Part shown: positions 55,339-64,000 of the stretch, piece after piece | Layout of the letters: every line of letters begins with the position of its first letter | How positions within the stretch are numbered: position 1 is the stretch's first letter | Assembly (NCBI GenBank): GCA_023657425.1 | Contig: JAGTJW010000001.1 | Coordinates: 1,984,001-2,048,000 of the forward strand | DNA: 64,000 nucleotides | Reading direction: 5' to 3' | Source of the DNA: Ideonella sp. WA131b | Lineage (GTDB): Bacteria > Pseudomonadota > Gammaproteobacteria > Burkholderiales > Burkholderiaceae_C | Program-made: the position numbers and the translations under genes | Notes under the pieces: generated by a model | Database searches by the model: none | What the model saw: only the letters and a program-made list of their open reading frames with translations | Told to the model about the DNA's origin: nothing

Positions 55339-56987
55339 ACGGTGGGCAGCTGGTGCGTCTTGAACTGCTCGCGCAGCTTGTTCTTCTGCATCTTTCCGGT
55401 GCCGCCCAGCGGAATCGCGTCGGTGAACACCACATCGTCGGGTGTCCACCATTTCGCGATCTTGCCCTCGTAGAACGCGAGCAGCTCCTCACGCGTGACC
55501 GTCATGCCGGGCTTCCTGACCACCACCAGAAGCGGCCGCTCGTCCCACTTCGGGTGGTAGGCGGCGATGCAGGCCGCCATCGCCACCGCCGGGTGCGCCA
55601 TGGCGATGTTCTCGAGGTCGATCGAGCCGATCCACTCGCCCCCGCTCTTGATGACGTCCTTGCTGCGGTCGGTGATGACCATGTAGCCCTCGGGCGTGAT
55701 CTTGGCGACGTCGCCGGTGGGGAACCAGCCGTTGCCGTCGGCGTCCCGCACCAGTGGGTTGCCGCCTTCGCCCATGAAGTAGGTGTCGATGATCCAGGGC
55801 CCGCGCACGAGGAGATCGCCCGAGGCCTGGCCGTCCCAGGGCAGCTCGGTGCCGTCCTCGCTGGTGATCTTCATGTCCACTCCGTAGAGGGCTCGGCCCT
55901 GTGTGCTCCGCACGGCGAGCTGGCCCTCGTCGTCGAGCGCGTGATGAGCTGCCTTGAACGCGGCGGCGGTGCCGATCGGACTCATCTCGGTCATGCCCCA
56001 GGCGTGGATCACCTGCACCCCGTAGGCGTCACGGAACTTGCGGATCATCGAAGGCGGGCAGGCCGAGCCGCCGATGGCGCTCTTGCGCATGGTGCTGAAG
56101 CGCAGGCTGTTTGCTTCGACGTGCGCCAGCAGGCCCTGCCAGACGGTGGGCACCCCGGCGCTGATGGTGACGCGCTCGCTTTCGAAGAGCTCGTACAGGC
56201 TCTTGCCGTCCAGGCCCGGGCCGGGCAACACGAGCTTGGCGCCGGTCATCGGCGCCAGGTACACGATGCCCCAGCTGTTGACATGGAACATCGGCACCAC
56301 GGGCAGGATGGCGTCCGAAGCGCTGCAGCCCAGGCAGTCGGGCAGCGCCGCGGCCATGGTGTGCAGGACCGTGCTCCGGTGGCTGTAGAGCACGCCTTTG
56401 GGGTTGCCCGTGGTGCCGCTGGTGTAGCACAGGCTGCTGGCCGTGTTTTCGTCGAACACCGGCCAGGCGTAGTGGTCGCTGGCCTGCTCGAGCAGCTCTT
56501 CGTAACACAGCAGATTGGGCACCTGCGCAGCCTGCTCGGCCGGCGGCATGTGCGCGCGCGCGGTCATCGCCACCCAGTGCTTCACCGTCTTGGTGCGGCC
56601 CGCCACGGCCCGGATCAGCGGCCAGAAGCTCATGTCGAAGAACATCACCTGGTCTTCGGCGTGGTCGGCGATGTAGACGATCTGGTCGGGATGCAGGCGC
56701 GGGTTCAGGGTGTGCAGCACACGGCCGCTGCCGCTGACGCCGTAGTACAGCTCCATGTGGCGGTGCGTGTTCCAGGCCAGCGTCGCGGCGCGCGCGCCGG
56801 GCGCCACGCCCAGCGTCTGCAGCGCGTTGGCCACCCGGCGGGCGCGCGCCCCGAGCTCGCGGTAGCTGATGCGGTGGATGTCGCCTTCGACGCGTCGGGA
56901 CACCACGAGCTGGTCGCCGTGGTGCCGTTCGGCATGAACGATGAGCGACGAGATCAGCAGCGGCAGCTGCATCATCTGACCGAGCAT
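55335..56987 (-). CDS. Long-/medium-chain fatty acyl-CoA synthetase (AMP-forming)
   Basis: 550-residue adenylate-forming enzyme: P-loop YTSGTTGNPKGV, HVNSWG, GMTEMSP, hinge-region WFPTGDVAKI and C-terminal Lys in GGTGKMQK. Activates fatty acids as CoA esters. ATG 56987 with AGGAG nine bases upstream; residues before it are non-conserved. Confidence 0.92.
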   Translation of the reverse strand: MLGQMMQLPLLISSLIVHAERHHGDQLVVSRRVEGDIHRISYRELGARARRVANALQTLGVAPGARAATLAWNTHRHMELYYGVSGSGRVLHTLNPRLHPDQIVYIADHAEDQVMFFDMSFWPLIRAVAGRTKTVKHWVAMTARAHMPPAEQAAQVPNLLCYEELLEQASDHYAWPVFDENTASSLCYTSGTTGNPKGVLYSHRSTVLHTMAAALPDCLGCSASDAILPVVPMFHVNSWGIVYLAPMTGAKLVLPGPGLDGKSLYELFESERVTISAGVPTVWQGLLAHVEANSLRFSTMRKSAIGGSACPPSMIRKFRDAYGVQVIHAWGMTEMSPIGTAAAFKAAHHALDDEGQLAVRSTQGRALYGVDMKITSEDGTELPWDGQASGDLLVRGPWIIDTYFMGEGGNPLVRDADGNGWFPTGDVAKITPEGYMVITDRSKDVIKSGGEWIGSIDLENIAMAHPAVAMAACIAAYHPKWDERPLLVVVRKPGMTVTREELLAFYEGKIAKWWTPDDVVFTDAIPLGGTGKMQKNKLREQFKTHQLPTV

Positions 56988-57177
56988 GGGTGATTTCTCC
57001 TGTTGATGGACTTGCGGGGCCGTGCCCGGGTGCCGAAGAACGGCGGCACGTGCAGAACGGAACAAGGCGTCCCGCGGGCTTGAAGACGAGATTGATCGCC
57101 CGGGCAGGACAGGGTCCGATTTTCGGAGGAGCCTGCCCCTGCGCAGTCCTTTCGTCGTCGACAAGCGCGCCCGGTGT

Positions 57178-58545
57178 TTACCCTGAGCAGTGCTGGGTCA
57201 GCCTGCGCGCAGCGAGCCGTTGTCGATGCACCAGCGCGTCCAGATCCGCCGTCAGGAGGGCGCCATCGCGCACCACGGGACGGCCGTTCACCACGCTGAA
57301 GCCCACACGCGCCACCTGGCACAGCAGCAGCGCGGCCACCGCGTCGTCGGCGCCGGCCAGGGCGACGTCGGTCAGCGGCACACCGATCAGGTCGGAGGCC
57401 ATGCCTGCTGCCAGCGCCCCCACATCGTCGCGGCCCAGCACGCGCGCGCCGCCGAGCGTGCCGATCTCGAGCATCTCGCGGGCGCTCATGGCATCGGCAC
57501 CGCGGTCTGCGCGCTGCAGCAGCAGGCCCAGGCGCAGTTCGGCCAGCAGGTGGCCGCTGTCGTTGCTGGCCGAGCCGTCCACCGCAATCGCCACGGGCAC
57601 ACCGGCGTCGCGCATCGCGCGGATGGGCGCAATGCCCGAACCCAGCCGCATGTTGGAGCCGGGGCAGTGGGCGACGCCCGTGCCGGTGGCGGCGAAGCGG
57701 CGGATGCCGGCCTCGTCGAGCTTGACGCAGTGCGCATGCCACACGTCGGGGCCCAGCCAGCCGAGCTCGTCGGCGTACTCGGCGGGTGTGCAGTTGAACC
57801 GCTCGCGCGTGTAGGCGATGTCGCTGTCGTTCTCGGCCAGGTGGGTATGGAGCTGCACGCCGTGGCGGCGCGCCAGTGCGGCGGCCTCGCGCATCAGCTG
57901 CGGGCTCACGCTGAACGGACTGCACGGGGCGACGACGATGCGGCGCATCGAGTAGCGCCGCGCGTCGTGGTGTTGCGCGATAAGCCGCTCGGTGTCGGCG
58001 AGGATGGCTTCTTCGTCCTCCACCACCTCGTCGGGCGGCAGGCCGCCGGCGCTGGCGCCCACGCTCATGGCGCCGCGCGCGGCGTGGAAGCGGATGCCGA
58101 TGTCGGCGGCGGCGTCGAGCGTGTCGTCGAGCCGGCAGCCGTTGGGGAAGAGGTAGAGGTGGTCGCTCGTGGTGGTGCAGCCCGACAGCAGCAGCTCGGC
58201 GGCGGCGAGCTGCGTGCTGACGTGCAGCATTTCGGGCGTCAGGCGCGCCCACACCGGGTACAGGCCCTGCAGCCAGGGGAACAGGGTCGCGTCCTGCACC
58301 GGGCCCATCGCCCGCGTGAGCGTCTGGTACATGTGGTGGTGGGTGTTCACCAGGCCCGGCAGAACGACGTGGTCGCGCGCGTCAATCACGGTGTCGGCCG
58401 TGGACGGCAGGGCCTCGGTGGGGCCGACGGCCTCGATGACACCGCCGCGCACGAAGACGGCGCCATCGGCGATCTCGCGCCGCTGGGTGTCCATCGTCAG
58501 CAGCTTCGCGGCGTGGCGGACGAGCAGGGTCGCGGTGGCGGGCAC
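57178..58545 (-). CDS. Amidohydrolase, 8-oxoguanine deaminase-like
   Basis: 455-residue zinc TIM-barrel of the ATZ/TRZ group: NTHHHM, HTHLAEND, HAHCVKLDE and AVDGSASND carry the metal and catalytic His/Asp/Glu. Best fit is deamination of 8-oxoguanine or a related purine/triazine. Start GTG 58545 is preceded five bases by GAGGA, which itself directly abuts a large hairpin (58556-58609). No purine-degradation genes are nearby. Confidence 0.88.
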   Translation of the reverse strand: MPATATLLVRHAAKLLTMDTQRREIADGAVFVRGGVIEAVGPTEALPSTADTVIDARDHVVLPGLVNTHHHMYQTLTRAMGPVQDATLFPWLQGLYPVWARLTPEMLHVSTQLAAAELLLSGCTTTSDHLYLFPNGCRLDDTLDAAADIGIRFHAARGAMSVGASAGGLPPDEVVEDEEAILADTERLIAQHHDARRYSMRRIVVAPCSPFSVSPQLMREAAALARRHGVQLHTHLAENDSDIAYTRERFNCTPAEYADELGWLGPDVWHAHCVKLDEAGIRRFAATGTGVAHCPGSNMRLGSGIAPIRAMRDAGVPVAIAVDGSASNDSGHLLAELRLGLLLQRADRGADAMSAREMLEIGTLGGARVLGRDDVGALAAGMASDLIGVPLTDVALAGADDAVAALLLCQVARVGFSVVNGRPVVRDGALLTADLDALVHRQRLAARRLTQHCSG

Positions 58546-58555
58546 GGCGGTCCTC

Positions 58556-58609
58556 AGAGTGTGAGAGGCAATCCAATGCGCGGGTGCATTGGATTGCCTC
58601 TCACACTCT
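58556..58609. repeat. Perfect 24-bp inverted repeat with 6-nt loop
   Basis: Arms (58556-58579 and 58586-58609) begin AGAGTGTGAGAGG and are perfect complements; loop GCGGGT. The right arm ends in the tautomerase stop codon, and the left arm abuts GAGGA, the ribosome binding site of the deaminase. No U-run follows on the leftward strand, so it is not a plain terminator. Confidence 0.85.
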
Positions 58610-58824
58610 CAGCTCTCGCGCTTGGGCTGCGGCGCCGGCTGGGGATCGCTCCACAGCCGGCCGGCGGTGGCCCAGTCGCCGCGCTGCACCTCGGTGAAGA
58701 TGATGTCCACCGACTCCGGCGTGGCGCCGACGGTGCGCACGGCGGCGTCGGTGAGGGCTTGCGCAAAGGCGCGCTTCTGCTCGGCCGTGCGGCCGGCAAA
58801 CATCGAGACTTGGATCAGGGGCAT
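58609..58824 (-). CDS. 4-oxalocrotonate tautomerase-family protein
   Basis: 71 residues starting MPLIQV; after Met removal Pro1 is the catalytic base, and Arg residues of MFAGRTAEQKRAF fit the fold. A later in-frame upstream start (58848) would hide Pro1, so ATG 58824 is chosen. Isomerises dienols or enols; true substrate unknown. Its stop lies at the end of the 24-bp inverted repeat. Confidence 0.85.
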   Translation of the reverse strand: MPLIQVSMFAGRTAEQKRAFAQALTDAAVRTVGATPESVDIIFTEVQRGDWATAGRLWSDPQPAPQPKRES

Positions 58825-58949
58825 GGTGTCTGTTCCGGGTGGGCTCAAGGGTTGCGACGGGTGGGGATGTTGACACGCTCTGGCGCCCGCACAGCCCTTT
58901 GGCGGGCGGTGCCGACGGCCCAGGTTCGCCAGCGCCTTCCGGCCTCGGG

Positions 58950-59116
58950 CTAGGAGCGTGGGCGGCAGAAATCCAGCCCCGCGCCGGGGCCGCCAAAGCC
59001 GCTGGCGGGTGTTGCGCCGCTGGCGCGGGCGTCAAGCCCGCGCTGCGCGACGGGCCTACGCCAGTGGCTTTGGCCGCCCCGGCGCGGGGCTGGATTTCTG
59101 CCGCCCACGCTCCTAG
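58950..59116. repeat. 167-bp palindromic element with 58-bp arms
   Basis: Arms 58950-59007 and 59059-59116 are inverted copies with two mismatches; outer ends read CTAGGAGCGTGGG. The 51-bp centre holds a second hairpin GCGCGGGC-GTCAA-GCCCGCGC. No coding potential. It fills the divergent gap between the tautomerase and eutB, and its end gives the AGGA ribosome site of eutB (59115-59118). MITE- or REP-like. Confidence 0.8.
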
Positions 59117-59125
59117 GATTCCCTC

Positions 59126-60523
59126 ATGTCCTGGGCCCACACCGTCGGCGGCACCCGTTACGTCTTCAACGACCTGAAGACCCTTCTCGCCCGCGCCACG
59201 CCCGAGCGCAGCGGCGACCAGCTCGCCGGCATCGCCGCCCGCTCCGCCGCCGAGCGCATGGCCGCGCGCTGGGCGCTGGCCGATCTGCCGCTCGCGCACT
59301 TCCTCACCGAGGCCGTCGTGCCCTACGAGGCCGACGAGGTGACGCGCCTCATCGTCGACACCCACGACGCCGGCGCTTTCGCCCCGGTGTCGCACCTCAC
59401 GGTGGGCGGCTTCCGCGACTGGCTGCTTTCCGATGCCGCCGACAGCGCAACGCTTGCCACGCTGGCCCCGGGCCTGACGCCCGAGATGGCCGCCGCGGTC
59501 TCCAAGCTGATGCGCTACCAGGACCTGATGCTCGTGGCCAAGAAGTGCCGCGTCGTCACGCGTTTCCGCAACACCCTCGGCCTGCCCGGCCGGCTGGCGG
59601 TGCGCCTGCAGCCCAACCATCCCACCGACGACCTGCGCGGCGTGGCTGCCAGCATTCTCGACGGCCTGATGTACGGCTGCGGCGACGCCGTCATCGGCAT
59701 CAACCCCGCCGGCGACCACCTCGCCGGCATCGGCGCGCTGCTGCGGCTGATCGACGAGCTCATCCAGCGCCACGACATCCCCACCCAGGGTTGCGTGCTC
59801 ACGCACGTGACGAACACGCTGCAGCTCATCGAGCTGGGCTACCCGGTCGACCTGGTGTTCCAGAGCGTTGCCGGCACCGAGGCCGCCAATGCCGGCTTCG
59901 GCATCACGCTGTCGATGCTCGCCGAGGCGCGCGATGCCGCGCTGTCGCAGAACGGCGGCAGGGGGCGCGGCACGCTCGGCGACCACGTGATGTACTTCGA
60001 GACCGGCCAGGGCAGCGCGCTCAGCGCCAACGCCCACCACAGCGTCGACCAGCAGACGGTCGAGGCCCGCGCCCAGGCCGTGGCGCGCCACTTCAAGCCC
60101 TTGCTGGCCAACACGGTGGTCGGCTTCATCGGGCCGGAGTACCTGGCCGACGGCCGGCAGATCGTGCGCGCCGGCCTCGAAGACCACTTCACCGGCAAGC
60201 TGCTGGGCCTGCCCATCGGCTGCGACGTCTGCTACACCAACCACGCCGACGCCGACAGCGACGACATGGACGCACTGATGACGCTGCTGGCTACCGCCGG
60301 CGTCACCTTCATCATGGGCGTGCCGGGTGCCGACGACGTGATGCTGAACTACCAGAGCACCAGCTTCCACGACGCGGCCGCGCTGCGCCGGCTGCTGGGC
60401 CTGCCGCGCGCGCCGGAGTTCGACGCCTGGCTGGCGCGCGTGGGCATCTGTGCGGCCGACGGCGCGTTGTTGCCGGCCCCCGCGCGGCACGCGCTGCTGG
60501 CCGATCTGTCCGACCCTCGCTGA
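59126..60523 (+). CDS. eutB: Ethanolamine ammonia-lyase large subunit
   Basis: 465-residue TIM-barrel catalytic subunit of the adenosylcobalamin enzyme that splits ethanolamine to acetaldehyde and ammonia. Conserved segments: YGCGDAVIGINP, YFETGQGSALSANAHH, GCDVCYTNHADADSDDMD and NYQSTSFHD. Start ATG 59126, with AGGA seven bases upstream supplied by the palindromic element. No microcompartment, EutA or transporter genes are in the window. Confidence 0.94.
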   Translation: MSWAHTVGGTRYVFNDLKTLLARATPERSGDQLAGIAARSAAERMAARWALADLPLAHFLTEAVVPYEADEVTRLIVDTHDAGAFAPVSHLTVGGFRDWLLSDAADSATLATLAPGLTPEMAAAVSKLMRYQDLMLVAKKCRVVTRFRNTLGLPGRLAVRLQPNHPTDDLRGVAASILDGLMYGCGDAVIGINPAGDHLAGIGALLRLIDELIQRHDIPTQGCVLTHVTNTLQLIELGYPVDLVFQSVAGTEAANAGFGITLSMLAEARDAALSQNGGRGRGTLGDHVMYFETGQGSALSANAHHSVDQQTVEARAQAVARHFKPLLANTVVGFIGPEYLADGRQIVRAGLEDHFTGKLLGLPIGCDVCYTNHADADSDDMDALMTLLATAGVTFIMGVPGADDVMLNYQSTSFHDAAALRRLLGLPRAPEFDAWLARVGICAADGALLPAPARHALLADLSDPR

Positions 60524-60532
60524 GGCCCCGCG

Positions 60533-61339
60533 ATGATCGCGCCCGATCCCTGGACCGCGCTGCGCCGGCACACCCTGGCGCGCATCGCGCTCGGCCGCAC
60601 CGGCGCCAGCCTGCCCACGGCCGAGTGGCTGCGCTTCGCCGAGGCCCACGCCCTGGCGCGCGACGCCGTGCACACGCCGCTGGACGTCCCCGCGCTGGTG
60701 GCCGCGCTGCACCACCACGGCATCGAGCCGGCCTTGGTGGCCAGTGCGGCGCCCGACCGTGCCACCTACCTGCGCCGGCCTGACCTGGGTCGCCGCCTGG
60801 CCGATGCCTCGGCCACGGCGCTGGTGCCATGCCCCGGGGGCCTGACCGTGGTGCTGGCCGACGGGCTGAGCGCGCGCGCCACGCAAGCCCACGCGCTGCC
60901 GCTGGTGCTGGCGCTGCGTGCCCACCTGGAGGCCGTGGGTGATGCCGCGGGTGTGGCGCTGGGCGCCGTGGTGGTGGCCACGCAAGCGCGCGTGGCGCTG
61001 GGCGACGAGATCGGCGAACGGCTGGGCGCCGACGCCGTGCTGGTGCTGATCGGCGAGCGGCCGGGCCTGTCGAGCCCCGACAGCCTGGGCGCCTACCTCA
61101 CCTGGGCGCCACGCCGGGGCCGCCGCGACGCCGAGCGCAACTGCGTCAGCAACATCCGCCCCGAGGGCCAGAGCCCAGCCCAGGCCGCGGCGCGACTGGC
61201 CTGGCTGCTGGGCGCGGCTCGCCGGCTCGGCGCCACCGGCGTGGCGCTCAAGGACGAGAGCGACGTCGGCGCGGCTGTTGCGGCCATCGAACGTCGCGAC
61301 GATGCGCCCACACGACTTCCGGGACAATCCGCTGCATGA
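60533..61339 (+). CDS. eutC: Ethanolamine ammonia-lyase small subunit
   Basis: 268 residues binding the cobalamin with EutB. Conserved [31 protein letters not shown] and [11 protein letters not shown]. 9 nt after eutB; its stop overlaps the lpxC start as ATGA. Confidence 0.93.
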   Translation: MIAPDPWTALRRHTLARIALGRTGASLPTAEWLRFAEAHALARDAVHTPLDVPALVAALHHHGIEPALVASAAPDRATYLRRPDLGRRLADASATALVPCPGGLTVVLADGLSARATQAHALPLVLALRAHLEAVGDAAGVALGAVVVATQARVALGDEIGERLGADAVLVLIGERPGLSSPDSLGAYLTWAPRRGRRDAERNCVSNIRPEGQSPAQAAARLAWLLGAARRLGATGVALKDESDVGAAVAAIERRDDAPTRLPGQSAA

Positions 61340-62271
61340 TCCGCCAGCGCACCCTGAAAACGGAGACCCGCGCCGTTGGTGTGGGGGTGCACAGCGGCCT
61401 GAAGACCGAACTCGTGCTGCGACCGGCGCCGCCCGACACCGGCGTCGTGTTCACGCGCACCGACCTCGAGCCGCGCACACCGATCCCGGTGAACGCGTTC
61501 GCCGTGAGCGACACGCGCATGGCCAGCACCATCAGCCCGGGCGGCGACCCGAGTTTGCCCAAGGTGCAGACCATCGAGCACCTGATGAGCGCCTTGGCGG
61601 GCCTCGGCATCGACAACCTGTATGTCGACATCTCCGCCGAGGAGGTGCCCATCCTCGACGGCAGTTCGGCGGCCTTCGTCTACGTGCTGCAGAGCGCCGG
61701 CGTGGTGATGCAGGACGCGCCCAAGCGCTTCATCCGCGTGAACAAGCCGGTGCAGGTGCGCGAAGGCGAGGGCGCCACGCTCAAGTGGGCGCGACTCGAT
61801 CCCTACCACGGCTATGCGCTCAGCTTCGAGATCGAGTTCAACCACCCGGCCGTCGACGCCACCGGCCGCCGCGTGGAGTTCGACTTCTCCACCGGTGTCT
61901 ACAAGCGCGACATCGCCCGCGCGCGCACCTTCGGCTTTGCCAAGGACGTCGAGATGATGCGCGCCCGCGGCCTCGGCCGCGGCGGCAGCATGGACAACGT
62001 CATCGTCGTCGACGAGCAGCGGGTGCTCAACGGCGAGGGCTTGCGTTACGACGACGAGTTCGTGAAGCACAAGCTGCTCGACGCCATCGGCGACCTGCAC
62101 ATCGCCGGCCGCCCGCTGCTGGGGCGCTACACGGCCTACAAGAGCGGCCATGCGCTCAACAACCTGCTGCTGCGCAAGTTGCTCGCAGACGAGACCGCCT
62201 TCGAGACCGTCAGCTTCGAGCGCGACGCCGACGCGCCCGCCGGCTTCGCCGAGCTGGCGCCGGCCTGGTGA
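61336..62271 (+). CDS. lpxC: UDP-3-O-acyl-N-acetylglucosamine deacetylase
   Basis: 311-residue zinc deacetylase, the committed step of lipid A synthesis. [16 protein letters not shown] carries a zinc His, [15 protein letters not shown] zinc His and Asp, and [13 protein letters not shown] the catalytic His. LpxC is usually next to ftsZ; here it is translationally coupled to eutC. GACAAT at 61323 could be a -10 box of its own promoter inside eutC. Confidence 0.95.
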   Translation: MIRQRTLKTETRAVGVGVHSGLKTELVLRPAPPDTGVVFTRTDLEPRTPIPVNAFAVSDTRMASTISPGGDPSLPKVQTIEHLMSALAGLGIDNLYVDISAEEVPILDGSSAAFVYVLQSAGVVMQDAPKRFIRVNKPVQVREGEGATLKWARLDPYHGYALSFEIEFNHPAVDATGRRVEFDFSTGVYKRDIARARTFGFAKDVEMMRARGLGRGGSMDNVIVVDEQRVLNGEGLRYDDEFVKHKLLDAIGDLHIAGRPLLGRYTAYKSGHALNNLLLRKLLADETAFETVSFERDADAPAGFAELAPAW

Positions 62272-62284
62272 GGAGAGCGCCGCC

Positions 62285-62470
62285 ATGATGATCTTTCGCC
62301 TGGTCTTCGGCCTGCTGCTGGTCAGCGGGCTGCTGTGCTTCGCGGTCTACATCGGCACCGGCAAGGCCGCGTGGAGGCAGCGCGGCATCGTCATCGTCAA
62401 GTGGACGGTGATCGCGGCACTGGGTTTCTTCGCCGTGCTGATCCTGGAGCGGCTGCCGCGCCTGCTGTAG
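62285..62470 (+). CDS. Small two-helix membrane protein
   Basis: 61 residues: helix 1 (4-22) and helix 2 (38-56), with a basic loop GKAAWRQRG between. Start ATG 62285 with GAGGAG upstream, 13 nt after lpxC, so it is in the lpxC transcript. No function recognised. Confidence 0.7.
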   Translation: MMIFRLVFGLLLVSGLLCFAVYIGTGKAAWRQRGIVIVKWTVIAALGFFAVLILERLPRLL

Positions 62471-62476
62471 CGGCCC

Positions 62477-63634
62477 TCAGCGCTGCCGGGCGTCGCGGTT
62501 TCGGTCGCCCACCTGCACCTTCAGCGTCAGCGCCTGGCCGCCGCGCTGCACCACCAGGGCCGCCGTGCTGCCCGGCTCCAGCGCTGCCACGGCAGCGAAA
62601 AGGTCGCTCGCTGTGCGCACCGGGCGTGAGGACACCTGCACCAGCACGTCGCCCGGCCGCAAGCCGGCCTTGGCGGCCGGGCCGTTCTGCAGCACGCCGG
62701 CGACCAGCACGCCGGTCTTGACCGGCAGCGCCAGGCTCTCTGCCAGCTCGGGCGTGATCTCGCGCGGCTCCACGCCGATCCAGCCGCGCCGCACCTCGCC
62801 GCCCGCGATGATCTTCTCCATCACGCTGCGCGCCGTGTCCACCGGCACCGCGAAGCCTATGCCCATGCTGCCGCCGCTGCGAGAGAAGATGGCGGTGTTG
62901 ATGCCCACCAGAGAACCGGCCGCGTCGACCAGCGCGCCGCCGGAGTTGCCGGGATTGATGGCGGCGTCGGTTTGGATGAAGTTCTGGAACTGGGAGCCGG
63001 CGCCGGTGCGGTCGAGCGCGCTGACGATGCCCGAGGTGACCGTCTGCCCGACGTTGAACGGGTTGCCGATGGCCAGCACCGGATCGCCCACGCGCAGCGC
63101 GCGCACGTCGCCCAGGGGAATCACGGGCAGCGCGCCGGGCAGTTCGATCTTCAGCACGGCGATGTCGGTCTCCGGGTCGGAGCCCACCACGGCAGCCGCG
63201 GCGCTGCGGCCGTCGACCAACTGCACCTCGATCTGGGTGGCGTTCTCGATGACGTGGTGGTTGGTGAGCAGGTAGCCCTCGGGGGCCACGATGACGCCCG
63301 AGCCCAGGCCCAACTGGCGGCGGCTCGGGTTCCCAAAGTACTCCTCGAACCCGGGCACGCCGGCGTGAGGGTCGGCATCGCCGCGCTGGGCCCCTTTGGT
63401 GGCCATGATGCTGACCACCGCCGGCGCTGCGCGCGCGGCGGCAGCCGCAAAACTGCCGTGCAGGCCTGCCGCGCTCGACGACGCCAGGGCCGGGGCGGTG
63501 GCCTGGATCAGCGTCGGCGCCGGCAAGGGCACGCGGCCACCCGGCAGCCACTCGGGCTTGAAGGTCAGCACCACGAACAGCACCGCCACGGCCACAGTAA
63601 CGGCCTGGGAGAAGACGAGCCAGCTGCGGCGCAT
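62477..63634 (-). CDS. DegQ/DegS-like periplasmic serine protease
   Basis: 385-residue S1C protease: N-terminal anchor or signal (8-26), protease domain with His in LTNHHVIE, Asp in DPETDIAVLK and Ser in NPGNSGGALV, then one PDZ domain (about 285-370). A single PDZ and uncleaved-looking anchor suit a DegS/AlgW type site-1 protease or DegQ-like quality control. Start ATG 63634. Convergent with the small membrane protein. Confidence 0.9.
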   Translation of the reverse strand: MRRSWLVFSQAVTVAVAVLFVVLTFKPEWLPGGRVPLPAPTLIQATAPALASSSAAGLHGSFAAAAARAAPAVVSIMATKGAQRGDADPHAGVPGFEEYFGNPSRRQLGLGSGVIVAPEGYLLTNHHVIENATQIEVQLVDGRSAAAAVVGSDPETDIAVLKIELPGALPVIPLGDVRALRVGDPVLAIGNPFNVGQTVTSGIVSALDRTGAGSQFQNFIQTDAAINPGNSGGALVDAAGSLVGINTAIFSRSGGSMGIGFAVPVDTARSVMEKIIAGGEVRRGWIGVEPREITPELAESLALPVKTGVLVAGVLQNGPAAKAGLRPGDVLVQVSSRPVRTASDLFAAVAALEPGSTAALVVQRGGQALTLKVQVGDRNRDARQR

Positions 63635-63694
63635 GGAGTGGGGCGGAAGAGGGTGGGACGGGTGCAGCCCGAGCCGCGGCCTCAGAATGGCCGC

Positions 63695-64000
63695 ATGACG
63701 ACACTCAAGCATCTCGAGGCGCACCTGAACGCGATGCTGTGCCCCGACGCCTTCAAGGATTATGGGCCGAACGGTCTGCAGGTCGAGGGGCGTTCCGAGG
63801 TCCGTCGGGTGGTCTCGGGGGTCACCGCGAGCCGGGCGTTCATCGACGCCGCCATTGCCGATGGTGCCGACGCGCTTTTTGTGCACCACGGTCTGTTCTG
63901 GCGTGGGCAGGATGGCCGTCTTACCGGCTGGCTGGCCGAACGCGTCAAGCGCCTGATGCGCGCGGACGTGAGCCTGTTCGCCTACCACCTGCCGCTGGAT
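63695..64000 (+). CDS. Nif3/YbgI-like dinuclear-metal protein, 3' end beyond window
   Basis: 102 residues visible. Family beginning HLNAMLCPDAFKDYGPNGLQ and the metal-binding HHGLFW are clear. Hexameric ring protein with a two-metal site; GTP cyclohydrolase-like, function unsettled. Divergent from the DegQ-like gene with a 60-bp gap. Confidence 0.88.
   Translation, partial: MTTLKHLEAHLNAMLCPDAFKDYGPNGLQVEGRSEVRRVVSGVTASRAFIDAAIADGADALFVHHGLFWRGQDGRLTGWLAERVKRLMRADVSLFAYHLPLD

Noticed and set aside
58556..58609. Simple Rho-independent terminator for the tautomerase gene
   Set aside because: No U-run follows the stem on the leftward strand; GAGGACCGCC and a start codon follow instead.

Overview
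The window is about 70 % GC and densely coding, with few gaps between genes. Gene content and organisation (rne-rluC divergon, tetR-pcm-rhodanese-tolC facing waaA, tamA-tamB, coxSLM with coxDE, betaproteobacterial repeat families) point to a Burkholderiales betaproteobacterium, probably of the Rubrivivax/Leptothrix/Methylibium group. This placement is inferred from gene order and style; there is no rRNA in the window. I see no prophage, CRISPR array or complete insertion sequence.

Layout. 1-6742: a cluster for membrane lipids: a metallophosphoesterase annotated in databases as LpxH-like but also resembling the PlcP phospholipases, an MGDG-synthase-type glycosyltransferase, a phosphatidylserine decarboxylase, a membrane-anchored class III aminotransferase, a small membrane protein and a GT4 glycosyltransferase preceded by a Pho-box-like direct repeat. 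6743-8156: a gene-poor, lower-GC accessory patch with hicBA, palindromic repeats and tRNA-Arg(CCU). 8165-14350: tamB and tamA. 14347-19146: a VWA protein, an S9 peptidase, a GNAT acetyltransferase and a MoxR ATPase. 19225-19878: a diheme cytochrome c. 20170-26161: a form II coxSLM molybdenum hydroxylase with its CoxD/CoxE maturation pair, split by a repeat block. 26153-29030: a leftward alkylation-repair unit (Ada/AlkA fusion, Ogt) with an EamA transporter. 29249-32045: phosphomannomutase and waaA. 32053-35287: tolC-type gene, rhodanese, pcm and a tetR gene with a clear palindromic operator. 35394-37053: uppP and trmB. 37113-39783: tRNA-Gly(CCC) and a translationally coupled trio of degenerate GGDEF protein, MipA/OmpV protein and membrane protein. 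39842-42238: HpaI-type aldolase and succinate-semialdehyde dehydrogenase. 42362-45672: Phd/PIN toxin-antitoxin pair directly before alaS. 45775-45960: a 74-bp tandem repeat with two hairpins per unit. 45953-50495: rne and rluC with a long gene-free leader. 50505-54466: HAD phosphatase, Rieske protein, S49 peptidase, a second phosphatidylserine decarboxylase and an EamA transporter. 54502-58824: exported methyltransferase, acyl-CoA synthetase, 8-oxoguanine-deaminase-like enzyme and tautomerase. 59126-62470: eutBC coupled to lpxC and a small membrane protein. 62477-64000: a DegQ-like protease and the start of a Nif3-family gene.

System view. Envelope biogenesis dominates (two Psd, glycolipid enzymes, WaaA, LpxC, UppP, TamAB, TolC, DegQ). 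The best candidate for an under-described system is the 1-6742 lipid cluster, whose enzymes could convert phospholipid to diacylglycerol and then to glycolipid, possibly with an amine-bearing head group. The most striking unexplained DNA structures are the 74-bp tandem repeat (45775-45960), a perfect 24-bp inverted repeat (58556-58609) and a 167-bp palindromic element (58950-59116) whose terminal sequence recurs at 7804.
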